Assembly: GCA_965216725.1 (NCBI GenBank)
Contig: CBDCGI010000025.1
Location: forward strand, 1 to 47,722
Source: JACZUI01 sp965216725
GTDB taxonomy: Bacteria > Actinomycetota > Acidimicrobiia > Spongiisociales > ZC4RG35
DNA length: 47,722 nucleotides
Reading direction: 5' to 3'
The first letter of the stretch is position 1; each line of letters begins with the position of its first letter. Made by a program: the position numbers and the translations under genes. Shown piece after piece: positions 8,589-17,358 of the stretch. The notes below the pieces were generated by a model. It saw only the letters and a program-made list of their open reading frames with translations. It was not told where the DNA came from and did not search any database.

Positions 8589-10229
8589 TCAAGGACCTTG
8601 TCGAGAAGTGGCGATTCGGGGGTTATCGAAGTAGATGGTGGTCTTAGATGGGTTCCACCCTCCTGACCCGGTGATCATGTAGTTGTTGAAAGTCCATTGC
8701 CTCGGTTTTTCGATGAAAGTCGGCTGGCCGGGCAACGGATCGCGGTTGTCTTGAACCAGCCGATACTGCGTTCGCAGTCCGCCTACGTCCGCCCAGAGCT
8801 TCCCATCCAACCAGACTTGGATCCTCCCATTCTTCGACTCCGACCAGACGTACCTTGCTTCGAGATGATGCCATTCGCCGGAGTTGATCTGAAACGGAGC
8901 CTCGGCAAGCGTGTAATTCGGGTTACCCGATTCGCCTGACGACTGATCGATGTGGCCGCGGAGGGATAGCGAGTGATTTCCGTTTCCTGTGTGGTTAACC
9001 CTGATGAAGTACAGCAGACGCCTGGTTTGCCATTTTGAAGTGTTCAGCGGATCACTCAGGTCGTTGCTCCATGCCTGCTTCCATTGGAATATGTTGTTAG
9101 ACGTCTGGTTGTCCTCCAAATAGAACCAGACCGAGTAGAAGGCATCGCCGGGGAAGTTGTGGGGGTCGCCCGCATATATATTTGAGTGAATTCTTGCCCT
9201 GTTTCCAGAGCTGTTTCCGTCGCTCGTGTCCCCGGTCATCTTTAGGACGCTCCCCCCGCGTCCCGTTGGGTCGGCGACAATCTTGTGGATCGTGTCAGGA
9301 TCCGAAGAGAAACCAAGCCCATTAGGCATGCCGCTTTCAAAGTTTGACGCCCACAGGATGCCGCTTGGGCCGCTGGGCTCGTTGGTTGTGGTGGTCTGTT
9401 GAGGGACAGTTGTGGTGGTGGCTGGTTGCTGAACCGTTGTGGATGTGGGCTGGCTGGTAGTCGGCGCGCCTGCGGTCGTGGATGTCTGCTCTGTGGTGGT
9501 TGTGTTGTTGGGCGGGGTCGTGGAGGTCGACGAAGCGAAGGTGGTCGTGGATGATCGTGTTGTCGTCGATGTTTGGACGACATCGGTGGTTTGTGTCGTC
9601 TCCGTTTGACCGGCTTGCGTCGTGGGAGTGGCGGAAGGGGATTGTGGTGCGACCTCGCTGCACATGTCCGGACGCTTCACCCCGGCGGGCCCCGAGACGT
9701 GGACTTTGTCCACGCGGGTGCCTGACTCGCGAAGGAAGAAGCCGACCACGTGCTGACCTGGCTCTAGAAGAAAGGTGGCGCTCGCTCCGTCGGTTTGAGT
9801 AACGGTCTGACGTCTGTAGCTCCGAGACGGTTCGAACTCCCACACCCACGGTTCGAGATAGTCGACCCGGACGACGAATTCATTGGAGCCCCTGTTGCGG
9901 CCGAGTACGTCCGCCGAGAACGTGTATTGGTCCTCACTGTGCACGTGGAAGCACAGGAGTACCCCGTCGCCTGCGTCGAATCTCTTTGTACTCCGGTAAC
10001 GCTTGCTAATCTCCACTGCTGCCGATCCTGAGGCAGCCTCGTCGTCGATTACACGGAAGGCGCCCACCAATTGACCCGATTCGGCCTCGATTTGAAGGCT
10101 GCGTGGGGTTGTGGCGGCACCAATGGAAGTCGCCGCGACGGCAGTCAACCCAGCGAGCGCCGCCATTGTGAGCGCTACGGAGAGTCTTGCGATTCCTGTT
10201 GCGCTGCTGGGCGCTCGTCGTCGTGTCAA
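8589..10229 (-). CDS. Secreted polysaccharide lyase (heparin lyase I-like jelly roll) with N-terminal sugar-binding-like module
   Basis: The start is a TTG with GGAG seven bases upstream. The 546-residue product has an Arg-rich n-region and hydrophobic signal peptide (residues 1-39). Next come a beta-rich module (about 44-180, LQIEAESGQLVGAF to VGFFLRESGTRVDKVHV) related to the module in the protein at 1-904, and a Thr/Ser/Pro-rich linker (about 195-290). The catalytic-type domain starts at WASNFESGMPNGL and includes FYSVWFYLEDNQ, NNIFQWKQAW, GEWHHLEARYVW and RIQVWLDGKLW. That pattern fits the concanavalin-like jelly roll of heparin-lyase/glucuronan-lyase type families (Pfam Polysacc_lyase; from memory). 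It probably trims the locus's own uronate polymer. Catalytic residues were not assigned. Confidence 0.82.
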   Translation of the reverse strand: MTRRRAPSSATGIARLSVALTMAALAGLTAVAATSIGAATTPRSLQIEAESGQLVGAFRVIDDEAASGSAAVEISKRYRSTKRFDAGDGVLLCFHVHSEDQYTFSADVLGRNRGSNEFVVRVDYLEPWVWEFEPSRSYRRQTVTQTDGASATFLLEPGQHVVGFFLRESGTRVDKVHVSGPAGVKRPDMCSEVAPQSPSATPTTQAGQTETTQTTDVVQTSTTTRSSTTTFASSTSTTPPNNTTTTEQTSTTAGAPTTSQPTSTTVQQPATTTTVPQQTTTTNEPSGPSGILWASNFESGMPNGLGFSSDPDTIHKIVADPTGRGGSVLKMTGDTSDGNSSGNRARIHSNIYAGDPHNFPGDAFYSVWFYLEDNQTSNNIFQWKQAWSNDLSDPLNTSKWQTRRLLYFIRVNHTGNGNHSLSLRGHIDQSSGESGNPNYTLAEAPFQINSGEWHHLEARYVWSESKNGRIQVWLDGKLWADVGGLRTQYRLVQDNRDPLPGQPTFIEKPRQWTFNNYMITGSGGWNPSKTTIYFDNPRIATSRQGP

Positions 10230-10368
10230 ATTGGGTCTCCAGGCCTATTCAGCGACGTATCGGCCTCGAACGTGCGACCTTGAGGAGATTTCTCCGAGGG
10301 ACGAAGTCAGGCTTGGGCGAGGCTTTCGCTACAGATTGAATGTTGGTTTGGCTGACGGCAAGAGCCTG

Positions 10369-11763
10369 TCAGGGGTCGCGGTATTGCCTCACGCTCATCC
10401 GGTGGACCGGGTATTCGCTCCCGAGGTCAGCATTGTCGTCGAACCACCTCTCGGCCGCGATCGCTGGCGTGGGATCCTGAGGTCTCCTTCTCGTAACCAA
10501 CCAAACGTCCGAACCTTTTGGTAGGGCCGACACGACTGCCGAAGGATCCTCATTCATAAAGAGCGGCAAATGTCCACCATAGAACTCATAAACTCCCGTG
10601 AGCCAAGGTACGGAGGGGACCCACACCACATCTTGGAGGTCGGCTTCCGCCTCGATGTGTGAGATGGCAGAGCGCCAATCGTCTTTTGGTAGTTGGTAGG
10701 TGGCGACCAGGCTAACCGCTGCGATCGCTCCGATAGCGCCCACCCAAATCCAGCGAATGCGGTTTTTGTGCTCGACGAGCACGAACGCGATCGTGGCAAC
10801 AATGAGAGGGCTGGCGACGACGATGATCCGCTTGACCGAATAAGCGCGGTCGATCGCCGGCGCAATCAAGTACACACTAAATGCAAGGAGCATCAGTTGC
10901 GCCATGATGCCAGCGAGGCGTTTGGCCGTTAGGCCCTTGTGAATCAAGAGCGCCGCGAGCGTGCCGCCTGCGACGATGGTCAGACTGATCCCCAAGGCGC
11001 TCGATGTGATTGGGTTGGACCCAAAGACCCTTCCGTACCAAACGCTCGGCCCGGAGCCCGTCAATAGGCTTGCCCACCCGGAGCTGAATTCGGCACCCTG
11101 AATCGGGAGAAAGATCGCGAAACCTACAGCGGTGATGCCAAGAATCGTGCCGATATCCTTGGTTCTTCGTAGCTTCCATGGGTACAGATACACGCCGAGG
11201 AGACCGAGCCAGCCGGCCAATACGATGTAGTCGTAATAGAGACCCAAGGGCAGTAGAACAATGCCCAGTGCGTTTCCAATCCAGTCCCTGCGCACAAACA
11301 CATAGGCGAACCCGGCCACGAATAGACTGGCCATTCCGGCTTGTCGGGCCTCCTGTGCATACCAGAAGTCCAACGGAGAGACGAGGAGTAGAAGGGACGC
11401 TGCGATCGCCGCCTCCGCGCTCCAGATGCGCCGCACGGCGACAAACAGAATTGGTATTGCCAAGGCTGTCGCGAGGACGGATGGAAGTCGGAGTACCGCT
11501 TCGCTTCGGTCATCTATCTGAATAAACGCGTGCACGACGGCGTAGTAGCCAGGTGGATGCCGATGGTCTTGCGTCTCCAGAATCTCATCGATTGGTGCCG
11601 TAGCGTTGGCCCAAGTTGCCCCCTCGTCACCCCAGAGGCTTTTGTGTCCGAGGTCGACGGATCGGACTGCAACAGCGGCGAGGAAGATGGCGATCAGAAA
11701 GACCGCTGTTCTGGTCCGGGTGTTCAGCGGGCCTTGGTCGATCTGTGGAACAGCCGTCACCAA
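10369..11763 (-). CDS. Membrane glycosyltransferase, GT39/ArnT-like (GT-C fold)
   Basis: This 464-residue integral membrane protein has about 10-12 segments. The first loop has KSLWGDEGATWANA, carrying the Asp-Glu pair typical of protein-O-mannosyltransferase and ArnT-type enzymes, which use polyprenyl-phosphate sugars outside the membrane. HHRHPPGYY-like residues (DHRHPPGYYAVVH) follow, as usual for this fold. A TTG two bases after the previous stop, or the GTG one codon later, is the start; no strong ribosome site is visible. It is the last gene of the run algD-like, GT4, GT39. It may decorate the polymer or a surface protein. Confidence 0.85.
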   Translation of the reverse strand: MVTAVPQIDQGPLNTRTRTAVFLIAIFLAAVAVRSVDLGHKSLWGDEGATWANATAPIDEILETQDHRHPPGYYAVVHAFIQIDDRSEAVLRLPSVLATALAIPILFVAVRRIWSAEAAIAASLLLLVSPLDFWYAQEARQAGMASLFVAGFAYVFVRRDWIGNALGIVLLPLGLYYDYIVLAGWLGLLGVYLYPWKLRRTKDIGTILGITAVGFAIFLPIQGAEFSSGWASLLTGSGPSVWYGRVFGSNPITSSALGISLTIVAGGTLAALLIHKGLTAKRLAGIMAQLMLLAFSVYLIAPAIDRAYSVKRIIVVASPLIVATIAFVLVEHKNRIRWIWVGAIGAIAAVSLVATYQLPKDDWRSAISHIEAEADLQDVVWVPSVPWLTGVYEFYGGHLPLFMNEDPSAVVSALPKGSDVWLVTRRRPQDPTPAIAAERWFDDNADLGSEYPVHRMSVRQYRDP

Positions 11764-11765
11764 AG

Positions 11766-12959
11766 TCAGTCAGGTGTCACTCGGCGATAAGCTGCGAGCA
11801 GATGAGGGGTCGAGTGCTGCCAGGAAAGCTGATCATGCAGGCGTTGTCTGCCGGCCTCGCCCATAGACCGTCTCAGTGACTCGTCGTCGAGCAAATCAGA
11901 CATGAGCATTGCGAACTCTTCCTCCAGCCCTGTGTGAGTCACGGAGACGGCGCGCTGCGCAGATAGCCGAGTTTCCTGGAGGTCGTGAGCAACTATTGGT
12001 AGGCCGAAGAACATGTACTCCATGATCTTGTTCATGGTCGACCGCTCCGACCACGGGTTGCGGGGTGTGGGGTCGGTTGCCAGCGTCGCCGAGGAGAGGA
12101 TTCGACAGAGCTCTTCGTCTGTAACCGTTCCAGCGAAAGTGAAAAGGCTCGACACGCCTGTTGCCACAGCGAGCTCCTTCACCTCCTCCCACGCCGAGCC
12201 GCCGCCAATAACAATGACGTGGAAATCGTCGCGCATGGACGCGAGATGACCGACGGCCCCTATGAGACCATCCAAGCCGTCTTGGCGTGAGATATCGCCC
12301 AGGTAGGCAATGAGGTGCTTCTTGCCGTTCTTGTACGAGTCGTCCGGTTGATAGACCGTCAGTCTCTTGATATCCGGGCCGGATCGGACAATGAACACAT
12401 TATCCGGGTGCATGCCGCCGCGCAGGACCGCGAGATCGCGGTGGCTTTGGTTGGTGGCCAATGAAATGTCTGCTGCAGCGAAGGTCATCCGCTCCAGCCA
12501 CAGAAGTAATCTCCCTAGGAAACTCTTCGACGAGCCGAACTTCGCCTGATACATCTCTGGGGACAAGTCGTGGTGATCGAAGATGAATCGTCGCCCAGCC
12601 AGGCGCCAGAGCCTGGCGAGTAGCCAGTAGGTATCTGGAGGATTGCACGCCTGGATCACGTCAAATCCGCGACCTCGCCAGTGCACCTTGAGCGAAAGGG
12701 CAGCTGTCGCGATCCACGCCCATGCGAATTCGAGAATGAATCCGAGTTTGGTCGACGGGTCAATGGGAAGTCGATACCGGTAGATGTCGACATCTTCGAG
12801 CCGCTCGTAGCTTCGGTTGAAACCCTTCAGCTTGGGGCAGATCACCGAAACCTCGTAGCCGTGGGCGGCGAGGGTCGTCGCCTCGAGCCAGACTCTCCTG
12901 TCGAAGGGGACTGGAAGATTCTGGACGATTATGAGAACTCGTCTACCAGCCGATGCCAA
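11766..12959 (-). CDS. Glycosyltransferase family 4
   Basis: The frame is open well into the upstream gene, but TTG at 12959 has GGGGAG five bases upstream and gives MASAGRRVLIIVQNLPVPFDRRVW, the usual N-terminus of this branch; 397 residues. It overlaps the dehydrogenase gene by 17 bases. GT-B features are AHGYEVSVICPKLKG, a putative acceptor helix FIFDHHDLSPEMYQAKFG, LIAYLGDISRQDGLDG, and TMNKIMEYMFFGLPIVAHD with the E-x7-type motif. It probably transfers the sugar made by, or related to, the GDP-mannuronate branch, since it is coupled to that dehydrogenase (inference). Confidence 0.88.
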   Translation of the reverse strand: MASAGRRVLIIVQNLPVPFDRRVWLEATTLAAHGYEVSVICPKLKGFNRSYERLEDVDIYRYRLPIDPSTKLGFILEFAWAWIATAALSLKVHWRGRGFDVIQACNPPDTYWLLARLWRLAGRRFIFDHHDLSPEMYQAKFGSSKSFLGRLLLWLERMTFAAADISLATNQSHRDLAVLRGGMHPDNVFIVRSGPDIKRLTVYQPDDSYKNGKKHLIAYLGDISRQDGLDGLIGAVGHLASMRDDFHVIVIGGGSAWEEVKELAVATGVSSLFTFAGTVTDEELCRILSSATLATDPTPRNPWSERSTMNKIMEYMFFGLPIVAHDLQETRLSAQRAVSVTHTGLEEEFAMLMSDLLDDESLRRSMGEAGRQRLHDQLSWQHSTPHLLAAYRRVTPD

Positions 12960-14253
12960 CGTAACTCCCCCGCTCCGGACGATTCGAAAGCCCCACCAGG
13001 TCGACAACGGTTTGATGCTCGCCGGTGTTGCGCAGGGCTTGTACCAGCGCCGGCTCACTCTTGGTCAGGACCAGCACGTCGGCGTGCTTGAACAGTTCCT
13101 CGGGTGATCCCACCAGAACCCGGTCGATGTCGGGCAGATGGCCCAAGAGATAGTCGCGGTTGGCCCCGAGCATGCTTTCGGGATCGATGTTGGGGTCGTA
13201 GGCGAGAACAGTCCTTCCCTGCGCCGCGAGACCCACCAACAGGTCGACAACCGGGCTGTTGCGGACGTCGTCCGTGTCCGCCTTGAAGCTGAGCCCAAGG
13301 CAGCCAACGATTTCTCCTTCGATTCCGCTGATCAGGTCGAGGGAGTATTGGATATGAGCCCTATTGCTTTCCTGTATGGCATCGAACACCGGGGTTTCTA
13401 GTGCGAGTTTCGAGGAGCGGTCGACCAATGCTGAGACATCTTTAGGAAGACACGATCCTCCGTAGGCATAGCCGGGGCGCAGGTATTTGGGCGACATGTT
13501 GAGCTTGGTATCGCCGGTCATGATGTCCATGACCTCACGCGAGTCGATGTCGTGCGCTCGTGCGAATCTGGCGACGTCGTTGGCGAAAGTTACCTTGAGC
13601 GCATGCCAAGTGTTGTCCACGTACTTGGCCAGCTCGGCCACCTCATACGTGGTTTCGATGAGGGGGGCATCCAAGCCCGAATAGAGTCCCGCAACGTTGG
13701 AGTTTGGTTTTCCGTCGTGAGTGCCAACCACGATCTTTGGCGGATTTGCGTAGTCGTAAAGTGAGGTCCCCTCCCGTAAGAACTCGGGATTGAAGCACAC
13801 CTCGAAGTCGACCATGTGCGATTTGCCCGAGGCCTTCTCCAGGATGGGAATGACCAAATCCCTGGTCGTACCGGGCAGCGCTGTCGAGCGCAGAACGATG
13901 GTGTAGACACCCTCCCGCTCTCTCAAGGCATGTCCGATGGTCCGCATGACGGCGGCGACATGAGCAAGATTGAGAGAGCCGTCGGGGTTGCTAGGTGTCC
14001 CGACGCAGACGAGTGCCAAGTCTGAGACTTGGACCGCCTTTTCCGCTTCGGTTGTGGCGGTGAGGCTCCCCGAGCTGACCACCGATGCCAAAAGATCGGC
14101 GAGCCCAGGCTCCCGGACCGGAGGTTCCCCGGAGTTGATTAGCTTCACCTTGTCCCGGTTGAGGTCGACTCCGACGACCGTGTGGTCTTCAGAAGCCAGG
14201 CAAGCTGCGGTTATCGATCCCACGTAGCCCAGGCCAAAGACTGCGATTCTCAT
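12943..14253 (-). CDS. algD: GDP-mannose 6-dehydrogenase-like nucleotide-sugar dehydrogenase
   Basis: The 436-residue product fits the family length and starts MRIAVFGLGYVGS with the NAD-binding GxGxxG. It looks closer to AlgD than to UDP-glucose dehydrogenase: VKLINSGEPPVREPGLADLL near residue 37, GYAYGGSCLPKDV with the catalytic Cys at residue 268 (AlgD also has Cys268, from memory), and a C-terminus VVDLVGLSNRP...GIGW. The reaction would be GDP-mannose plus 2 NAD+ to GDP-mannuronate. A UDP-hexose substrate cannot be excluded. No alg44/alg8 polymerase is seen, so the product more likely enters a Wzy repeat unit than alginate. It heads a minus-strand run with two glycosyltransferases. Confidence 0.85.
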   Translation of the reverse strand: MRIAVFGLGYVGSITAACLASEDHTVVGVDLNRDKVKLINSGEPPVREPGLADLLASVVSSGSLTATTEAEKAVQVSDLALVCVGTPSNPDGSLNLAHVAAVMRTIGHALREREGVYTIVLRSTALPGTTRDLVIPILEKASGKSHMVDFEVCFNPEFLREGTSLYDYANPPKIVVGTHDGKPNSNVAGLYSGLDAPLIETTYEVAELAKYVDNTWHALKVTFANDVARFARAHDIDSREVMDIMTGDTKLNMSPKYLRPGYAYGGSCLPKDVSALVDRSSKLALETPVFDAIQESNRAHIQYSLDLISGIEGEIVGCLGLSFKADTDDVRNSPVVDLLVGLAAQGRTVLAYDPNIDPESMLGANRDYLLGHLPDIDRVLVGSPEELFKHADVLVLTKSEPALVQALRNTGEHQTVVDLVGLSNRPERGSYVGIGW

Positions 14254-14432
14254 TTTCGCACTGCCCTAAGCGCGGACGCGCAGGAGTCGTGATTAGGCGC
14301 TGATAATCCTGCGGCTCGGTCAGCCGATCCCTGCCCCTTCAGAATGCCCCTCCAAAGCTCTGCTCCCATCCTAAACCGCCAATTCACTCTTGACCACTAG
14401 GAGTGGTGGAATGGTGCCCTCGGTGCCTTCGG

Positions 14433-16177
14433 TCACGGTCGGCGTGGTGCGAGCGGTGACCCAATTGGGTTTTTGAGAGAACCTCTACTCTGAGCCATTT
14501 CCGGGCGAAGAGGCGCCTTGTTGTACACATACCCGAGGAGTCGGGCACCAGCCACCTCTAGCCTGTCTACAAGCTCCCGTTGAGCGGCAACTGGAGACTC
14601 GTGTGGGACGATTGCAACGACCGCGTCAGCCATGCGCACCAATGAGGTTGCGTACGAAACCTGAAGAAGCGGAGGACAGTCGATGATCACCTGATCGTAT
14701 TCTTGAGCGATCTTCCGGAATAGGTCGACCGTGGCACCCGACCTGAAGAAATCAAGAGCGGGAATGTTGGCGTTCCCACGTGCCAGCAGATTGATCCGTA
14801 TCCCGGGTTTGAGGTTGATCGGTGTGATCGCCTCCGATAGTGCGATCCGGTCTTGGATTATGTTCGTCATTCCGTATGCGGTCTTCGGTATGTCTTTGTT
14901 GCGGCTGAGGATGAATCGAGTGAGGGCCGGGTCACCGAAGTCTCCATCGATGATTAGTACCGACTTTCCAATGGAGGCCGCAGCGAGGGCAGTGTTCAGG
15001 GTGACGACTGTCTTGCCATCACCCAGGTATGCAGAAGTGAAAGCAACGCTTCTCAGCGCTCGATCATTAGCCAAGTTCTCGATTCGTGCGTCCATTGCTG
15101 CGCTGGTGAATCGGAACGCTTCCGCGGCTGGCGACGAGGGACTGCTGTAGACCGGGAGGATGTCATCGGGGTTTCTTGGCTGAAAACGTGGCACCTCGCC
15201 GAGCAGAGGAGCGTTGAGAACCGTCTCAGGATCGCGGCGATTTCCGAAACTCTCGTTGCGCAAATACCGGGCATAGGCGATTGCGACACCAGCAAAGGCC
15301 CCGAGGATTATCGCTATCGCAAGGATCTGTATGCCACTGCTGACCGGAACCGCCGCTATCGCTGGGGAAGAGCTTTGAACACCAGAAAGGGCAAGGGCCG
15401 AGTCGATCTCGACCTGGTCTCTGCGTATGACTAGCTGATTCTTGCGATCGGCGATCTCAGTTCTCTGCTCGAGGAGAAGTACAAGATCAGTGTCCTGTTG
15501 TTCAACGGTTTGTGCCAGTCGGAGAGCATCCAATTGCCGGATCACCTGCTCGAGCTGCTCCGGAGTGGGGTTTGGGATGGCCAAGTAGGCCTCGATCTCA
15601 CTGTTTAGCTGGTCGACGAATGGCGACTCGGCTCCCTGAGAGGTGAGTTCGTCGAGTATTGCATTCTCAACGGTGGTGAGTTCTGAATCCACGTCCGATA
15701 TCGACTCGTCGAGTTGAGTCAGCGCCGCCTGAAATGAAGCTTCTGCTGCTTCTTGGCGGTCTGCGGTGTATACGTCGAGGTAACCGTTGGCGAAGGCAAT
15801 CGCGATCTCGGGATCGCCGCTGCGGAACGAGAGGGTTATCAGGTCTGTATCACCCAACCCAACAACCTTCCGGGAGTTGAGGACCTCCTGTACCGACAGG
15901 TTGTTGGGGACGCTCACTTCATCGAGCACTCTCACCGCCAAACTGGTCGATTCCAATAGTGCGAGCTGGCTGGAGACGTAGCGAGTGGGCGCAGTGAGCC
16001 GCCTGCGCCGTAGATTTGAGCCGCTGCGGGGTCCTGAACCACTAGCGAGCTCTCTGCTTCCCAGTCGTCAGAGCGCGAACTGATGAAGATCCCGATCAGA
16101 GCAAAAACGGCAACAGCCAACGCAACCACCCAAGGGTATTTGCGTACCGCGGTCAGTAATGAAATCGATGTTTCCAA
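14433..16177 (-). CDS. Wzz / BY-kinase-like chain-length and export regulator, single frame break
   Basis: The gene starts at TTG 16177 with AGGGG five bases upstream: METSISLLTAVRKYPWVVALAVAV, then a first membrane helix and the start of the Wzz domain (AESSLVVQDPAAAQ). The frame breaks at the GGG run 15987-15989. Adding one base there joins GGSLRP to TRYVSSQLALLES, giving about 581 residues. After a coiled-coil region (SFQAALTQLDESISDVDSEL) comes a second helix (GIQILAIAIILGAFAGVAIA). A cytoplasmic ATPase follows, with Walker A YLGDGKTVVTLN, A' LIIDGDFGDP and B QVIIDCPP. The C-terminal tail lacks the usual tyrosine cluster. It lies divergent from the priming transferase. Confidence 0.82.
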
Positions 16178-16249
16178 GATTGCCCCTCGCGACCCCTATG
16201 CGAGGTATTCAGCGTAATCGCTTCTAGCTGGTTTGAAACTGAGACATTG

Positions 16250-16268
16250 GACTCATCGCGACTGAGTC
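16250..16268. promoter_or_regulatory. Candidate operator: GACTCA-N7-TGAGTC inverted repeat
   Basis: A perfect six-base inverted repeat with a seven-base centre lies between the divergent wzz-like and priming-transferase genes. It is 42 bases upstream of the -35 box at 16310. A dimeric regulator of both genes could bind here; no regulator gene is in the window. Confidence 0.35.
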
Positions 16269-16309
16269 ATGTCTACTCATGCCGTCACGCGCCGTGGTGA
16301 CACGCTCTC

Positions 16310-16340
16310 TTGACAGCGACGGGGGGCGGGGGTGTAGGCT
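16310..16340 (+). promoter_or_regulatory. Sigma-A type promoter of the priming transferase
   Basis: A perfect TTGACA (16310-16315) and TAGGCT (16335-16340) are separated by 19 bases, within GGTGTAGGCTCA. The same 12 bases occur at the -10 region of the M6 protease gene. The predicted 5' leader is about 45 bases. Confidence 0.6.
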
Positions 16341-16391
16341 CATGTCTGCCGAGGGAGGCAAGAGGAAGCTAACTACTGGGGGGCTGGGAAA

Positions 16392-17072
16392 ATGTCAACA
16401 TGGGGGGCACGTGATCTCTCACACAACCACTCTGAGTCACTGACGCCCGATCAGACCGTTCATCCAATTGGTTCCCGATCGTTCTACGTTTCGATCGGGA
16501 AGCCTGCATTCGATCGCTTTGTCGGCCTGGTATTCCTAGCGGCCGCCTTGCTACCTATGGCCTTTATTGCCTTGACCGTCAGGCTCAGGATTGGGTCTCC
16601 CGTCTTCTTCAAGCAGGAGCGCGTCGGCCGCAATGGCCACCACTTCACCCTCTACAAGTTTCGGACCATGGCGCCGGATCGGCGGAGGTCGGACATCGAC
16701 TTTGTAGGTCAGGATCGGCGACGCGTGCACAAATCAGAAAACGATCCTCGGGTGACAACTCTGGGCGCCAAGCTTCGCTCGCTGAGTCTCGACGAGCTCC
16801 CACAGTTCGTCAACGTTGTCGCCGGCGATATGAGCCTCGTAGGCCCGCGACCCGAACTACCGGAGATCGTCGAGGAATATGAGCAATGGCAGCACCAGCG
16901 GCATGCGGTCAAGCCCGGAGTCACAGGTATCTGGCAGATCTCAGACCGACAGCGCCTCATGAAGGACTGCATCGACATGGACGTCGATTACGTGGAGAAC
17001 GTCAGATTCCTCATGGACCTACGCATTCTGGCCCGCACTCCCGTGGCGATGTTCACCCAGCGCGGCCACTGA
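16392..17072 (+). CDS. Priming undecaprenyl-phosphate glycosyl-1-phosphate transferase (bacterial sugar transferase, PF02397)
   Basis: The 226-residue product starts at an ATG. A single hydrophobic re-entrant helix (FDRFVGLVFLAAALLPMAFIA) precedes the conserved catalytic domain: FFKQERVGRNGHHFTLYKFRTM, SLDELPQFVNVVAGDMSLVGPRPELP, VKPGVTGIWQI and DYVENVRFLMDLRIL. This short WcaJ-C/ExoY/PglC-like form lacks the four-helix N-terminal part of WbaP. It transfers a sugar phosphate from a nucleotide sugar to undecaprenyl phosphate, the first committed step of repeat-unit synthesis. It stands alone with its own promoter. Confidence 0.94.
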   Translation: MSTWGARDLSHNHSESLTPDQTVHPIGSRSFYVSIGKPAFDRFVGLVFLAAALLPMAFIALTVRLRIGSPVFFKQERVGRNGHHFTLYKFRTMAPDRRRSDIDFVGQDRRRVHKSENDPRVTTLGAKLRSLSLDELPQFVNVVAGDMSLVGPRPELPEIVEEYEQWQHQRHAVKPGVTGIWQISDRQRLMKDCIDMDVDYVENVRFLMDLRILARTPVAMFTQRGH

Positions 17073-17358
17073 GGGTCGCTTTCACGGGGCATCTCTAAAG
17101 ACCGTAGGTGCCTGCGCATCGGCCAACCGCACGAGGATTTGGCTGTTGCTTGAATGGCCGAGCCGCTTAGTCTGTCGCTTAGAGTGGGCGGACTGCCACT
17201 TTACGTGGGCATCGAAGCCCTCAGTCATTCAGAACAGGCGTCCTGTCGCGGGCGGTACCATTCGAGGGAAAGGGAGCGAGCATGCATCAGAGTTTGGCCC
17301 GCCTGCGGCGCACCGAAGTGTCGGCCGTCCCCCCAGTAATACGCGAGATGGGTGAGGC

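Noticed and set aside
12943..14253. Standard alginate biosynthesis locus
   Set aside because: Only the AlgD-like step is present; no alg8/alg44 polymerase, AlgG epimerase or export proteins are seen, and the locus is of Wzx/Wzy type.
17073..17358. Small gene between the priming transferase and the GT2 gene
   Set aside because: The short open frames here (about 60-70 codons) lack ribosome sites and recognisable features; only a weak TTGCTT-N16-TAGTCT promoter-like pair at 17146-17173 is seen.
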